From Cordilura impudica (taxonomy: Eukaryota > Arthropoda > Insecta > Diptera > Scathophagidae), in contig OY821518.1 in the NCBI GenBank assembly GCA_963682025.1, forward strand, positions 11,374,600 through 11,438,599: DNA of 64,000 nt. The letters run 5' to 3'. Position 1 is the first letter of the stretch, and the number at the start of each line of letters is the position of its first letter. The notes under the pieces were generated by a model, which saw only the letters and a program-made list of their open reading frames with translations, was not told the DNA's origin and searched no databases. Below, in pieces: positions 35,423 to 48,795 of the stretch. The translations under genes and the position numbers were made by a program.

Positions 35423-38290
35423 TATATATAAAAGCGAAAGTGTGCATGTTTGTGTGTTTGTGGCTTCTAGGAGGCTAAACCATTGAACCGAACTTCCAGA
35501 CATATTTACATAGTCTTACTGGAATCTGGAAGAAAGTATAGGCTATAAATTTCTTTTAGTAGGCGTGGCACCTCCCATACAAAGTTAATTTTTAATATCA
35601 TATATATTGAGTTCTATGCCAGGGAGAGCTTTACAAAATTTGTGTGAATTCAGTTATACCGTACCGAAAATGGGCGGGATCGGATAAGTGGGAGTGGCAC
35701 CTCCCATACAAAGTAATTATACAATATCATATATCTCATATACTTCGACAGAGACAGATTCGCAGATTTGACTGAGGTCGTCTATTATTAATGTGAGTTA
35801 TCGAACAAAATTGTGCGTGATCGGATCAGCGGAGTGGCACAGCCCAAACAAAGTAGATTTATTTTATCATAGAACTGGAGTGCCATGAAACGAAAAGCCT
35901 TGACACTATTACGAGACCATCAGATATTAATGTGAGTAGTCAGATAAAAACTGAAGTACTATGAAGTCTTGAAGCTTGCGGCAAGTACATCAATTTACAA
36001 TGTGAATAGCCGTGGAAAATATGGGTGGAATCGCCAATTCAAAAATCGCCAATAGCGAAAATCGCCAAAAACAAAAATCTTCAAAATCAAAAATCGGCAA
36101 AATCAAAATCCATCAAAATCAAAAATCGCCCAAATCTAAAATCGCTAAAATAAAATAATGCCAAATGATATTTTAAATTCTAGGTCAATCATTAAGTGTT
36201 GCCGGATTTAATTTGCTCTAGAACGCCGAAAAATTTAATATTTTTACACCGAATGAAAAAAAAAAGCATTAAGATAAAAAAAAATATTAAATTAAAAAAA
36301 AAATAAAATATTTTTATTGCTCAATACAAACTACGTAGGAAAAATTGATTATGAAAAAATACATAAGTAAGTCGTAGTGAAGCAAAATAGTTTTGTCATC
36401 AAAAAAATTAAAAAATTTTAAATATACATAGTTTAAATACAGTTTCGGAGTTAATACGAATTCATTGATGAAGAAATTTTACATCATACTAGCAGTAACC
36501 CGAAACTGAAATAAATAAACTCTGAAAATTTTTTTAGAAAACCATTTTATTAAAAAAAAAAAAAAAAAATAAAAATTTCTTCGCTTCAAAGCGTCATCTC
36601 AAATATATGTAAAAGTGCATATGTAGGTATGTACAAAAACCGTACATCACATATGACAACTCTTATGAAAACTGAGAATAGTGGAAATTAGAAGTATATA
36701 TGCAAAAAATATTCAAAATTCAAAAATAACGATTGTTTGTTTTGACAGAGTTGTATCTTCTTAAATTAATACAAAGTAAAGCTGTATGGTACGAAAACTG
36801 AAACTAACCACACTGCTCGTAGGCCTGACTTTAGGTGAGTGTGTTAAAGCGCTGACCAAAAAGTGCAAGTACGAGTGTATGTGAAGGTTCATGGTTCAAA
36901 ACCTCACGGCCACCCTAAGTAGAAAAAATTTTCATATAGAAACAATCTATTCAATTAAAAAATAACAATTATCACAATGTTCAATAAAATCGCTGATGAA
37001 GGCTGAAATGCCAGAAACCGGTCCGATTAAGAATACAGTGCAGTTATGAATTTTTGAAATATATGCTTTCTTCTTCTTTACCACGCACCATTTAAACAAA
37101 ATTAAAATTGCATATTAATTACAGTAGTAATTGCAATATGTCTGAAAAATGACGATAAATCTAACAAACATTTTATTTATATTTGGCGATTTTTGGTTTT
37201 GTCGATTTTTGTTTTTGTGATTTTTGATATTGGCGATTTTTGACATTGGCGATTATTGTTTATCTCGAGTTTCGATTTTGGCAATTTATTATTTTGGGGA
37301 TTTTTGTTGCTGTATTTGATTTTGACGATTTTTGGTTTTGTGATTTTTTATTTTGAAGATTTTCGATTTTAGTGATTTGTTTTCTCTGATTTTTATCTTG
37401 GCGATTTTTTGTTATTCGCGATTTTTTGTTATTCGCGATTTTTGGTTTTGGCGATTTGTGATTTTGGAGATTTTTTTTGCAATTTTTTTATTCGCGATTT
37501 CCAGTCCTGGCAATTTTCGCTTTTGGAGATTTTTTTTTTTTGCGATTTTTGTTATTTGCGATTTTCAGTTTTGGCGATTTTTGATTTTGCCGATTTTAGT
37601 TTTAGCGATTTTTGATTTTGCCAGTTTTTGTAATTTTTGATTTTGGCGATTTTTGTTATTCGCGATTTTCGGTTTTGGCGATTTTTGATTTTATTGATTC
37701 TGCCCATATATTATATGACTACCCGCAGAGGTGATTAATGTACTTGTCAAAAGTTTCAATACTGTCATTTACATAGTACTTCATATTTTTTGTATAGGTG
37801 GTACCACGCCCATTGGTCCGATATCGCCCATTTTTTCCGACTACTCACATTAATAACGCATGAACTCTGACAAAGTTCCAATGCTTTATTTATTATAGTA
37901 CTCCAGCTATATGACATAAATATTTACTTTGAATGCGGGTGCCTCGCCCACTGGTCAAATCGCTCCTATTTTTTTTATCAGACTATTCACATTAATAACT
38001 TATGAACTCTGAAAAAGTTCCAAGGCTTTCATTATTACAGTACTCCAGATGTATGACATTTATTATTTACTTTGAATGGGGTGCCACGCCCACTGATACT
38101 ATCCCGTCCTTTTTTTCCGAGTACTAACGTTGATAACTTATAAACTCACGCAAAGTCGCAAGATTTTATCTATTATAGTACTCCAGTTATATGTTATGAA
38201 ATATTTTCTTTATATGGTGCATGCCACGTCCATTGGCACATAGTTTCAGAACTCTTGCTGTCGTAGTACTCCAGATATTACATGTTAAAA
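35423..38290. mobile_element. Foldback-like element E with tandem-repeat arms
   Basis: The left arm (about 35560-36165) has tandem units with GGAGTGGCAC, TTAATGTGAG and GGGTGGAATCGCC, then an AAAATCGCC array. The right arm (about 37180-38290) has the same parts inverted: a GGCGATTTTTGATTTT array, then roughly 140-bp units with GCCACGCCCACTG and ACTCACATTAATAAC. The roughly 1-kb centre (36166-37180) is not symmetric and includes a segment (ATTTTTTTAGAAAACCATTT) also found just before the copy at 41450. Long inverted repeats made of tandem units are typical of foldback elements. ORFs over the arms are repeat translations. Confidence 0.65.
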
Positions 38291-38658
38291 TTAGATTTGA
38301 AAAATGTTAATTTAAATTAAAATTTTACGATTTTTTTTTTTAATTGGACAAGTTGTCCTCAAATTCTGATAGAGTCGATGGAGGATATTCTACAAAAATT
38401 CCATATTTTAGAAAAAAAAATTTAAAAATAAAATTTTAAATTTCGACTGTTTTTATTGTTAGAGACCATAATACATAAAAAAAAATTATAATAAAAAACT
38501 GTTTTCAGTCAGTTTTATGAAACAAACTATTTTGGTTAAAAGAATAATAATGTCAAGACAAGTTTCGCTAGCAAATTTATTAAGGTCAAAAAAATATGGA
38601 TCGAAAACAATTTTGAGATAAAAATTTTTTCGGAAAATTTTCTTCAAAAAAAGAGCAA
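38291..38658. other. Unassigned AT-rich sequence
   Basis: Nothing recognised between element E and the next Helitron. Confidence 0.3.
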
Positions 38659-39064
38659 TCTATAATATTAATAGGTAAGGCGATTTCTTGTAACCGCTGA
38701 TTTGTTCCAAAGTTTAATTCCGATTTCGACCAAACGTATCTAATTTGAAAGGTATTTCTCTTTAGTTGTCCACCAGAATTACAAATTTTTAAATTCTTAC
38801 ACTTTGCTGGAGTAAAAAGCATTTAAGTTGCTGTGTTGTGTGTGTTTCTTAAATTTGTTAATGTGTTTCTGAGTTTTTTGTCTTCATTCGCAATAGTAAT
38901 TGTGTTTAATTGAAAAATCATTTTTTACTTAAACCAATAAGTGTTGAAAAGTGCTTAATTGTGAATTGGCTAAAGTTGATTAGCAAAACTTTAGGGTCAA
39001 AATAAAATAAAAAATAAAATTTCCTAGGATTTGCACTCGAATTTGGAGGGCTGGGATCTGCTAA
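38659..39064 (+). mobile_element. Non-autonomous Helitron copy
   Basis: Starts TCTATAATATTAATAGG after an A and ends GGCTGGGATCTGCTAA before a T, so the 3' tetranucleotide is CTAA, still CTRR. The hairpin CTCGAATTTGGAG is slightly mismatched. Slightly longer than the other copies through a duplicated A-rich stretch. Confidence 0.83.
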
Positions 39065-40799
39065 TAATAATAACTAGATAAAGTTCAAATGGAAAATATT
39101 CACTTACGTTGCTCTTGCTAATTGTTTTGAATTAAATATAAAATAGCGACTAAATTCTAGAGGCTAAAATCCAATTTAAAAAAAATATTGTTTTATTTAA
39201 GGTGTATAACGTTATGAAAAAAAAAATTGATCAAAATATTAAAAAAGAACACTAAAACTTCTCCCAGCTTTTGTGATATTTTAAGCGACTCCTCATAAAT
39301 ACAATTCTTGCGTTCAGTAATATTGAGGAGTATTGTTTGAAAAATAAGAGAGTGAGCCACCTTGTAAAACTGCAATTTTATTTTTTATTTGGCAGTCGTC
39401 AATAGTGAACGTTCTAAGTGAATTTGTAAACATGGAAAAAATTGGTCATCGTTATGCGATACAATACCTTTATTTGAAACCTCTTAGCCCATTTAATATC
39501 TAAGCTCATCCAGGTTGTGCTCCGGTGAAGGCCATATTAAAACCATGCGATCACCGTAGTGGCCGAGGAATAGTAATATGGCCACGCCAAATTGGATTCT
39601 CTCAAATAATCAGCAGTGAATTCCAAAATATTACAAGTTTTAAATTACAACAAATTTAGTTTTTACTTATGGTTGAAAAAAAGTATGAAAGTTGAAAATA
39701 ATAATTCTAAAAAAGAGTTCTAAAAAAATTGGCTTTCATCAGAAAAAAAGTCACAGACCACAATATATTTTGGATTCTTGAAATGTACATATAATGTAAT
39801 AATTAATTTCGCCCTGAAACACCAGCTTAATACATTTGCAAAATTGTTCTCTTCAGGCCCAACTAAAACTCAATTACGTACCTTAATATAATATTATTTT
39901 TATTTTTTTTTTTTGCTACTTTAAATCCGTTCATTGCTATTTTAGTGGGGTTTTTAACAGCTTTTGGTTTTCGTTTGCCTGGCTTATTTTGTCGTTATAC
40001 ACATTTTGTATTTAAATAAATATTGTTGGGCTATTTAAAATGTTATAAAACGTTTTCATAGATTTTGCGTATTTTATATAAATGCCAAAAATATGCAAAT
40101 TATCACTGTTTATTACGGCTTCAATGCGTTTCGTTCGTGCTCCAACAATACATGGCTACCTCCACACACACAAAATAGGGAATATATACATGATGGCAAA
40201 AAATAGGTTACAAATAAAGATATTTAATTTAAACAGTTTTCACTTAATTCTTGTTTTTAATTTAAATTTCCGAAAAAAAAATAAAATTAAAGAAAAAATT
40301 ATATTCTTTTGCATTTTTAACACAAAACAGGCTTTAAAAGCACTCTTTAGTATTAACAATAAAAAAACAAATACCTATAAAATTTCTTCATTCTAAAGAA
40401 TTACTTCTTCCTTGTTTTTTAAATAACAACTTTCAAAGATGTCAATATAAATTTATTATGAAAAAACTCCACTTTCAAATTTTGAGGTCATGAAATAGAA
40501 GTAAATGCTATCCAGATTAATATTAGGAATTACAAATTAAACTCGGGTATTAAAAAATGAGTTTATAAAAAATGAACAAAATAAAAAAGATTTACGGAGA
40601 ATGATAATTGATGTTGAAATAGGAGAAACTGATATTCATTTAGTTGAACTATATTTCACAGGATACATTAAGGACAACTTTCCTTCTCTGACAACGTGAT
40701 GGTGAAAATTTTCACCACTTCTGGATCCCAAGAATAGTATCTTTTCATTTTCTTTTTACAACTTGAAAGCCACAACAGTTGTTCTTTGCAATATTTCTT
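39065..40799. other. Unassigned sequence
   Basis: The patch 39480-39600 is less AT-rich but has no ORF of note. Short ORFs at 39193-39375 and 40082-40396 have no known motif. Confidence 0.35.
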
Positions 40800-41335
40800 T
40801 CTTGAATATAAGTTTTACACCCTATACCTCAACGACCCCAAATACTTGACCAAGACCCAACTTTTGTTATACCGATGGCCCAAGAATCATTTTCAGAGTC
40901 GATTAAGAGACGCCCGTACTTCAATCTATCTACAGGTCGCAATTTTGAATTTATTTTGATAAAATTTTGTAGAGTAAAAGCTTTTCTCTGCCATAGGACG
41001 ATTGCCTTTGAAATTGCTGAAAACTGCTGTATATCAATTACCCCTATAAGATCGCTTTAAATTGCCCTAAGGCGATGTCCGTCCGTCTGTCCGTATGTGT
41101 GTCCATATAAACCATGTAATCAAATTACAGGTCACAAATATGAATATATTAATGAAATTTCCTCTATCAGGCATATAACGACCTCTATTGAAATTGGTGA
41201 AAATCGGTGCATACCTAGTCCCCACACAAATAAGCCCTATGAGAACGACTTAAATTGCCATAGGAAGCAAATTATTTTCTAGATCTCGTTGAGATTTATT
41301 TAGTGTGTATTTATCACTAATCAGTGATTTAAAAA
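40800..41335 (-). repeat. DINE-1-like family B, diverged copy with an internal duplication
   Basis: Begins ACACCCTATACCTCA; a block with CTACAGGTCGCAATTTTGAA at about 40928 recurs as ATTACAGGTCACAAATATGA at about 41123, after a GTCCGTCCGTCTGTCCG tract. The interior TTAAATTGCCATAGGAAGC matches intact copies. The left-end palindrome is missing. Confidence 0.6.
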
Positions 41336-41449
41336 TAAACAATGTAGCACGATTTTTAATCGTCCCGGTATTCTCCTAAATATATATAATAAAAAAACAA
41401 AATAATAATTTTTTTTCATATTTTTTTTTTTTTTTTAGAAAAATTAGTA

Positions 41450-42865
41450 ACTTTATTAAATAACCCGATGCGCTTCGCTACACCCATTGTAACCGAATTA
41501 AATAAACTGGGAATACATTTTTTAGAAAACCATTTCATTTAATTTTTTTTGGCTATTTTTGGTTTGTCAATTTTTGTTTTTGCCATTTTAAATGTTGGCG
41601 ATTTTTGACTTTAGCGATTTTCGGTTCGGCAATTTTTGATTTTGCCGATTTTTTATATTGCCGATCTTTGACTTTAGCGATTTTTGTTTTCTTTGCGATT
41701 TTTGATTCTGTCGATTTTAGGTTTTGGCCATTTTTGATTTTAGGGACTTTTGGTTCGCCGATTTTTGGTTTTACCGATTTTTGTTTTTTTTTCGATTTTT
41801 GATTTTGGCAATTTTTGTTTTTTTTTGTGATTTTGTTTTTTTTTTTGTTTTTTGATTTAAGCGATTTTTTGTTATTCGCGATTTTCGGTTTTGTCGATTT
41901 TTGATTTTGGCGTTTTTTTGTTTTTTTCGATTTTTGTTATTCGCGATTTTCCGTTTTGGCGATTATTGATTTTGGCGATTTTTGTTTTTTGCGATTTTTT
42001 TTGTTTAGGGATTTTTGGTGTCGCCGATTTTTGGTTTTACCGATTTTTGTTTTTTGCGATTTTTGATTTTGGCGATTTTTGTTTTTTTGTGATTTTTGAT
42101 TTTGGCGTTTATTGTTTTTTTTTTCGATTTTTGTTATTCGATTTTATTTGTTATTGTTTGTTTGTTATTTGTTATTTGATTTAAGTTTTTGGCGATTTTT
42201 AGCTATTTTTGATGTTGCCGATTTTCGGCTTTAGCGATTTTTGTTTTTTGCGATTTTTGATTTTGTTGATTTTTAGTTTTTGTGATTTTGGCGATTTGTG
42301 ATTTCAGCGATTTTTGATTTTGCCGATTTTTGGCTTTATAGATTTTTATTTTTTTTTTCGATTTTTGATATTGTCGATTTTTGGTTTTTGTGATTCTGAC
42401 GATTTTTGGTTTCAGATATTTTTGATTTCGCCGATTATTGGCTTTAGCGATTTTTGTTTTTTGCGATTTTTGATTTTTGTGATTTTTGATTTTTGCTGTT
42501 TTTGACTTTGGCATTTTTTGATTTGGCGATTTTTGTTATTCCCGATTTTTGGTTTTGTCGATTTTCGATTTATGCGATTCCGCCCACATTTTTCACGACT
42601 ACTCACATTGTAAGTAATGTACTTTGCAAAAGTTTCAAGACTGTCATTTTCATAGGACTTGATATTTTTTGTACAGGAGGTACCAAGCCCATTGGTCCCA
42701 TCCCGCCCATTTTTTCTTAGACTACTCACATTAATAAGTCATTAACTCTGACAAAGTTTTATGGCTTTAGCTCTTACGGTACTCCAGATATATGACATTT
42801 AATATTAACTTTGTATGGGGGTGCCACGACCACTGATCCTGTACCGCCCCCTTTTTTATGAGACT
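41450..42865. repeat. Half copy of element E
   Basis: Same order and orientation as the right half of 35423-38290: a TTTTTTAGAAAACCATTTC segment, a long GGCGATTTTTGATTTT array (41545-42590), then about two roughly 140-bp units with CCCATTGGTCCCATCCCGCC and GACTACTCACATTAATAA. No left arm is present. Confidence 0.7.
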
Positions 42866-43590
42866 ACTTAACAAAACCCTAAATTGCCAGATCCATTTTT
42901 TAAAATTTTGTTTAAGAAAATTTTTTAAAACTTGAAAAAAGAGTTTTCAAAATTTTATCAAGAAAAAATTACTTATTTTCGGTTTCATGGCCTAACAGGC
43001 TAACAACGTGGCAATAAAACGGTACTTCATATCTGAGTACTTTTAGGTATAGTGACCAGAAAAAATGATTAATCAATTTCTTAAAGTTGAAAAAAGTGCC
43101 GTCAAATTTCATGACCTAGTGTTATTTTGACACAAAAGTGGTTTGGGGCAGTTGCTATTTCTTGGCTAGGTTTTATTAGATTTTGAAGTTATATAGCTTT
43201 ATTGAAAGATTGATACTGAAACCGACTCATATGACAACTTTTCGAAGAACTTAAACTATAGCACGAAATTTTGGTAAAATCTGAAAAAAGTCATATTTTT
43301 CCCATACTTAAATTTTCAATGAATTTCCGCCGCGACTTTTCTTTATCTGATTGCCGCCAAACTTCACATTTATTAGATTTATATAGAAAGGAAAGAAACT
43401 GGATCCAAAAAATCCCAAAATCGCCATTAAAAAATGTCCATATAACATAGAACCACGCTAATATGCAGTGATGCATACACATGTTTACTAGTTGTTTTTT
43501 TTTTCATTTGTACATCTGAACAAATGTTTATCGATGAGAGTAAGAGAATAACCCAGATGGTTATATTCCTACTCTCTTTAAAGAAAAAAA
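42866..43590. other. Unassigned sequence
   Basis: No ORF or known repeat recognised. Confidence 0.35.
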
Positions 43591-43761
43591 CATGTGAGTC
43601 CGATCGCAGGGGATGTGTAAACATCTAGTAATTAAAGATTTTTTTATAGCACTTGCTTATAATCAAACAGAAAGCGTATCACTTGTTTTTATTATTATTT
43701 ATTATTTTAACCGGTTAATTTTTAATTTTTCGTTTTTTATTTTTTGTTTTTAATTTTTCGT

Positions 43762-44551
43762 TTTTATACCCTATACCACTGTGTGGCTTGGGTATAATGA
43801 CTTTGTGCTGCTGTTTGTAACTACCAAAAATATTTGACCTGGACCCATCTTTAATTATACCGATCGAATCAGAATCACTAACTGATTCGATTTAACGATG
43901 TCCGTCCGTATGTCCGTCCGTCCGTCCGTCTGTGTGTCCATGTAAACCTTGTAATCAAACTGCAGGTCGCAAATATGGATATATTTTGATGAAATTGGTT
44001 CGTCATAGGATGAACGCTATTGAAATTGGTGATAATCGGTCCATGTTCAGACCTAGCCCCCATACAAATGACCCCTATGAAATCGACATAAATTGCCATA
44101 AGATCCAAATTGTCATATAGATCTTACTCAAATTGGGTTTGTATGCGTTTATTACATCCATTAGTGAGTAGTCTAAAAATGATCCCTGGGACAACTCTTA
44201 GTCATAGGCCCTATATAGAGCTGCTTCCCGATCTTCACTTAAATCTAAAAACAAAAATATTGCACTGATTTTTCTCAAATTTTGTTTGTATATATTTTTG
44301 CAAAATACAAGAAACTTTACCAAACATAGTCAGGATCGTTCCATTTTTGGGCCTAGTCCCCATATAGATATAGCATCCGATATGAACTTTTTCATATCTG
44401 CAGCCAACAAAATTAATAAAAATCCCACTCAAATTTGGTTTATGCTTATTTTCTATATCCAATTAGTTGGGCATAAGAGATAGGGTCTCTAAACGCATGG
44501 TATAGGGTATCGTGTAGTCGGTCTAGACCGACTATAATTTTTTTACTTGTT
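43762..44551 (-). mobile_element. DINE-1-like element, family B, near full-length
   Basis: TATACCCTATACCACTGTGT at the left, GTCCGTCCGTCCGTCTGTG core, and the AGTCGGTCTAGACCGACT palindrome with TTTTTTACTTGTT at the right. Lies in the heptamer array. Confidence 0.85.
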
Positions 44552-45303
44552 TTAATTTTTCATTTTTTATTTTAAATTTTTCATTTTTTAATTTTAATTT
44601 TTCATTTTTTATTTTTCATTTTTCATTTTTTTCTTCATTTTTAATTTTTAATTTTCAAATTTTTATTTTTCATTTTATTTTTAATTTAGTTCCTCATATT
44701 TAATTTTTCATATTCAAATTTTTATTTTTCTTTTTTCATTTTAAATTTTTTTGTTTTTCAATTTTTTTGTTTTTCAATTTTCATTTTTTATTTTTCATGT
44801 TTTATTTTTCATTTTTTATTTTTAATTTTTTATTTTTCATTTCTTATTTTCCATTATGCATTTTTAATTTTAGTTTTTCATTTTTCATTTCTTATTTTTC
44901 ATGTTTCTTGTTTTATTTTTAATTTTTTTTTTTAATTTTTTAGTTTTAATTTTTTATTTTTAATTTTTTTGTTTTAATTTTTTATTATTAATTTTTTATG
45001 TTTTATTTTTCATTTTTCCTTTTTATTTTTTTTTTTTAATTTTTTATTTTTAATTTTTATTTTTTTTTTCATTTTTCATTTTTTCTTTTTTCATTTTATT
45101 CTTAATTTTTTATTTTCCTTTTTTTATTTATTTTTTCATTTTTATTTTTCGTTTTTCATTTTTCGCTTTTTATTTTTTATTTTTCATTTTTAGATTTTTT
45201 TTTTAATTTTTAATTTTTCATTTTTTATTTTTCCTTTTTCATTTTTAATTTTTAATTTTTTTTATTTTTATTTTGCATTTTTAATTTTTCATTTTTCATT
45301 TTT
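44552..45303. repeat. Heptamer satellite between two family B elements
   Basis: Degenerate TTTTTCA / TTTTTTA / TTTTTAA units, with longer T-runs than in the other blocks. A segment with TTCCATTATGCATTTTTAAT at about 44849 recurs near 46763. Confidence 0.85.
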
Positions 45304-46041
45304 TATTATACCCTATACCACTATGTGGTTTGGGTATAATGACTTTGTGCTGCTGTTTGTAACAACCAAAAATATTTGACCTAGACCCATCTTTAATTAT
45401 ACCGATCGAATCAGAATCATTTTTTGAGTTGATTTAACAATGTCCGTCCGTCCGTCCGTCTGTGTGTCCATGTAAAGCTTGTAATCAAACTGCAGGTCGC
45501 AAATATGAACATATTTTGATGAAATTTGGTATATAAGCTTTTATCGGTCATGGGATGAACGCTGTTGAAATTACCCCTATGAAATCGACATAAATTGCCA
45601 TAAGATCCAAATTGTCATATAGATCTTACTCAAATTGGGTTTATATGCGTTCATTACATCCATTAATGAGTAGTCCAAAAATGATCCCTTTGGCCCCATA
45701 TAGGGCTGCTTCCCGATCTTCACTTAAATCTATTAAAAAACAAAAATATTGCACTGATTCTTCTCAGATTTGGTTTGTATATATTTTTGCAAAATACAAG
45801 AGACTTTTCCAAACATGATCAGGATCGGTCCATTTTTGGACCTAGTCCCCATATAGATATAGCATCCGATATGAACTTTTTCATATCTGCAGCCAAAAAA
45901 ATTAATAAAAATTCCACTCAAATTTGGTTTTTGCTTATTTTCTATGTCCAGTTAGTTGCGCCTAAGAGATAGGGTTTCTAAACGCATGGTATAGGGTATC
46001 GTATAGTCGGTCTAGACCGACTATAATTTTCTTACTTGTTT
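45304..46041 (-). mobile_element. DINE-1-like element, family B, copy with small deletion
   Basis: Same ends as 43762-44551. A deletion near 45572 removes the segment with the AGACCTAGCCCCCATAC block. The palindrome AGTCGGTCTAGACCGACT is intact. Confidence 0.85.
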
Positions 46042-48795
46042 TTAATTTTTCGTTTTTAATTTTTAATTTTTCAATTTTCGTTTTTCATTTTCCATTTTTA
46101 ATTTTTTAATTTTTTATTTTTCAGTTTTTATTTTTCGTCTTTCGTTTTTCGTTTTTAATTTTTAATTTTTTATTTATTTTTCAATTTTCGTTTTTCATTT
46201 TTTATTTTTCATTTTTCGCTTTTCATTTTTATTTTTTCATTTTTATTTTTTCATTTTTTATTTTAAATTTTTCATTTTTTAATTTTAATTTTTCATTTTT
46301 AATTTGTTATTCATTTTTCATTTTTCATTTTCAAATTTTTATTTTTTTTCAATTTTAATTTTTTATTTTTCAATTTTTATTTTTTTTTTTCATTTTTTAT
46401 TTTTAATGTTTCATTTTTAGTTTTTAATTTTTTATTTTTCATTTTTCATTTTTTATTTTCCATTATTCATTTTTAATTTTAGTTTTTCATTTTTCATTTC
46501 TTTACTTTTTAATTTTTTAGTTTTAATTTTTTATTATTAATTTTTTGTTTTATTTTTCATTTTTCCTTTTCCTTTTTATTTTTTTTTTTTTAATTTTTTA
46601 TTTTTAACTTTTCATTTTTTATTTTTCATTTTTCATTTTTCATTTTTCATTTTTCATTTTTTCATTTTTCATTTTTATTCTTAATTTTTTATTTTCCTTT
46701 TTTAATTTTTTTTTTAATTTTTCATTTTTTATTTTTAATTTTTTATTTTTCATTTTTTATTTTCCATTATGCATTTTTAATTTTAGTTTTTCATTTTTCA
46801 TTTCTTATTTTTCATGTTTCATGTTTTATTTTTAATTTTTTATTTTTATTTTTTTAGTTTTAATTTTTTATTTTTAATTTTTTATTATTAATTTTTGATG
46901 TTTTATTTTTCATTTTTCCTTTTTATTTTTTTTATTTAATTTTTATTTTTAATTTTTATATTTTTTTCATTTTTCATTTTTTCTTTTTTCATTTTAATTT
47001 TTTATTTTCCTTTTTTTTATTTTTTTTTTTCATTTTTATTTTTCGTTTTTCATTTTTCATTTTTATTTTAAATTTTTATTTTTTTTTTTTTTCATTTTTA
47101 ATTTTTCTTTTTTTATTTTTAATTTTTCATTTTTCCTTTTTCATTTTTCATTTTTATTTTTTATTTTTTATTTTGCATTTTTAATTTTTTATTTTTCATT
47201 TTTCATTTTTCATTTTTAATTTTTAATTTTTAATTTTTAATTTTTAATTTTTAATTTTTCGTTTTTAATTTTTTATTTTTAATTTTTTATTTTTCATTTT
47301 TCGTTTTTCATTTTTTATTTTAAATTTTTCATTTTTTAATTTTAATTTTTCATTTTTCAATTTTAATTTTTTATTCATTTTTCATTTTCAAATTTTTATT
47401 TTTTTTTTCAATTTTAATTTTTTATTTTTCAATATTTATTTTTCAATTTTTATTTTTTATTTTTCATTTTTTATTTTTAATGTTTCATTTTTAGTTTTTA
47501 ATTTTTTATTTTTCATTTTTCATTTTTTATTTTCCATTATTCATTTTTAATTTTAGTTTTTCATTTTTCATTTCTTTACTTTTTAATTTTTTCGTTTTAA
47601 TTTTTTATTTTTAAGTTTTAATTTTTTATTATTAATTTTTTGTTTTATTTTTCATTTTTCATTTTTAATTTTTCATTTTTATTCTTAATTTTTTATTTTC
47701 CTTTTTTAATTTTTATTTTCATTTTTCATTTTTTATTTTTCATTTTTCGTTTTTCATTTTTCATTTTATATTTTTCAATTTTAACTTTTTTTTATTTCAT
47801 TTTTTATTTTTCATTTTTTTATTTTTTATTTTTTATTTATTTTTCAATTTTCGTTTTTCATTTTTTATTTTTCATTTTTCGTTTTTCATTTTTTATTTTA
47901 AATTTTTCATTTTTTAATTTTAATTTTTCATTTTTCATTTTTAATTTTTTATTCATTTTTCATTTTCAAATTTTTATTTTTTTTTTCAATCTTAATTTTT
48001 TATTTTTCAATTTTTATTTTTTATTTTTCATTTTTTATTTTTAATGTTTCATTTTAAGTTTTTAATTTTTTATTTTTCATTTTTCATTTTTTATTTTCCA
48101 TTATTCATTTTTAGTTTTAGTTTTTCATTTTTCATTTCTTTACTTTTTAATTTTTTCGTTTTAATTTTTTATTTTTAATTTTTAAGTTTTAATTTTTTAT
48201 TATTTATTTTTTGTTTTATTTTTCATTTTTCCTTTTTATTTTTTTTTTTAATTTTTTATTTTTAATTTTTCATTTTTTATTTTTCATTTTTCATTTTTAA
48301 TTTTTCATTTTTCATTTTTCATTTTTTCATTTTTATTCTTAATTTTTTATTTTCCTTTTTTAATTTTTTTTTTCATTTTTCATTTTTTATTTTTCATTGT
48401 TCGTTTTTCATTTTTCATTTTATATTTTTCAATTTTAACTTTTTTTATTTCAATTTTTATTTTTAATTTTTTTATTTTTTATTTTTCATTTTTTATTTTT
48501 CATTATTTATTTTTAATTTTTCATTATTCATTTTTAGTTTTTCGTTTTTAATTTTTAATTTTTTATTTTTCAATTTCTATTTTTTTTTTCATTTTTCATA
48601 TTTTATTTTTCATTTTTAATTTTTTTTTTTTCATTTTTAATTTTTCATTTGTTATTTTTCTTTTTTTATTTTTCGTTTTTCCTTTTTCATTTTTCATTTT
48701 TCATTTTTCATTTTTCATTTTTAATTTTTAATTTTTAATTTTTTATTTTGCATTCTGAATTTTTTATTTTTCATTTTTTATTTTTCATTTTTAAT
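46042..48795. repeat. Heptamer-derived satellite with higher-order repeats
   Basis: Built of 7-bp units, with a complex unit of roughly 200 bp (ATTTTCAAATTTTTATTTT, then TTTTTAATGTTTCATTTTTA, TTCCATTATTCATTTTTA, CATTTCTTTACTTTTTAA) present near 46322-46520, 47385-47595 and 47955-48150. The last two are about 570 bp apart. Long ORFs are artefacts of the repeat. Confidence 0.88.

Noticed and set aside
42203..42514. Lys/Asn/Gln-rich minus-strand ORF
   Set aside because: Translation of the GGCGATTTTTGATTTT array of element E.
47640..48044. 134-codon Phe-rich ORF
   Set aside because: Heptamer satellite translation within element F.
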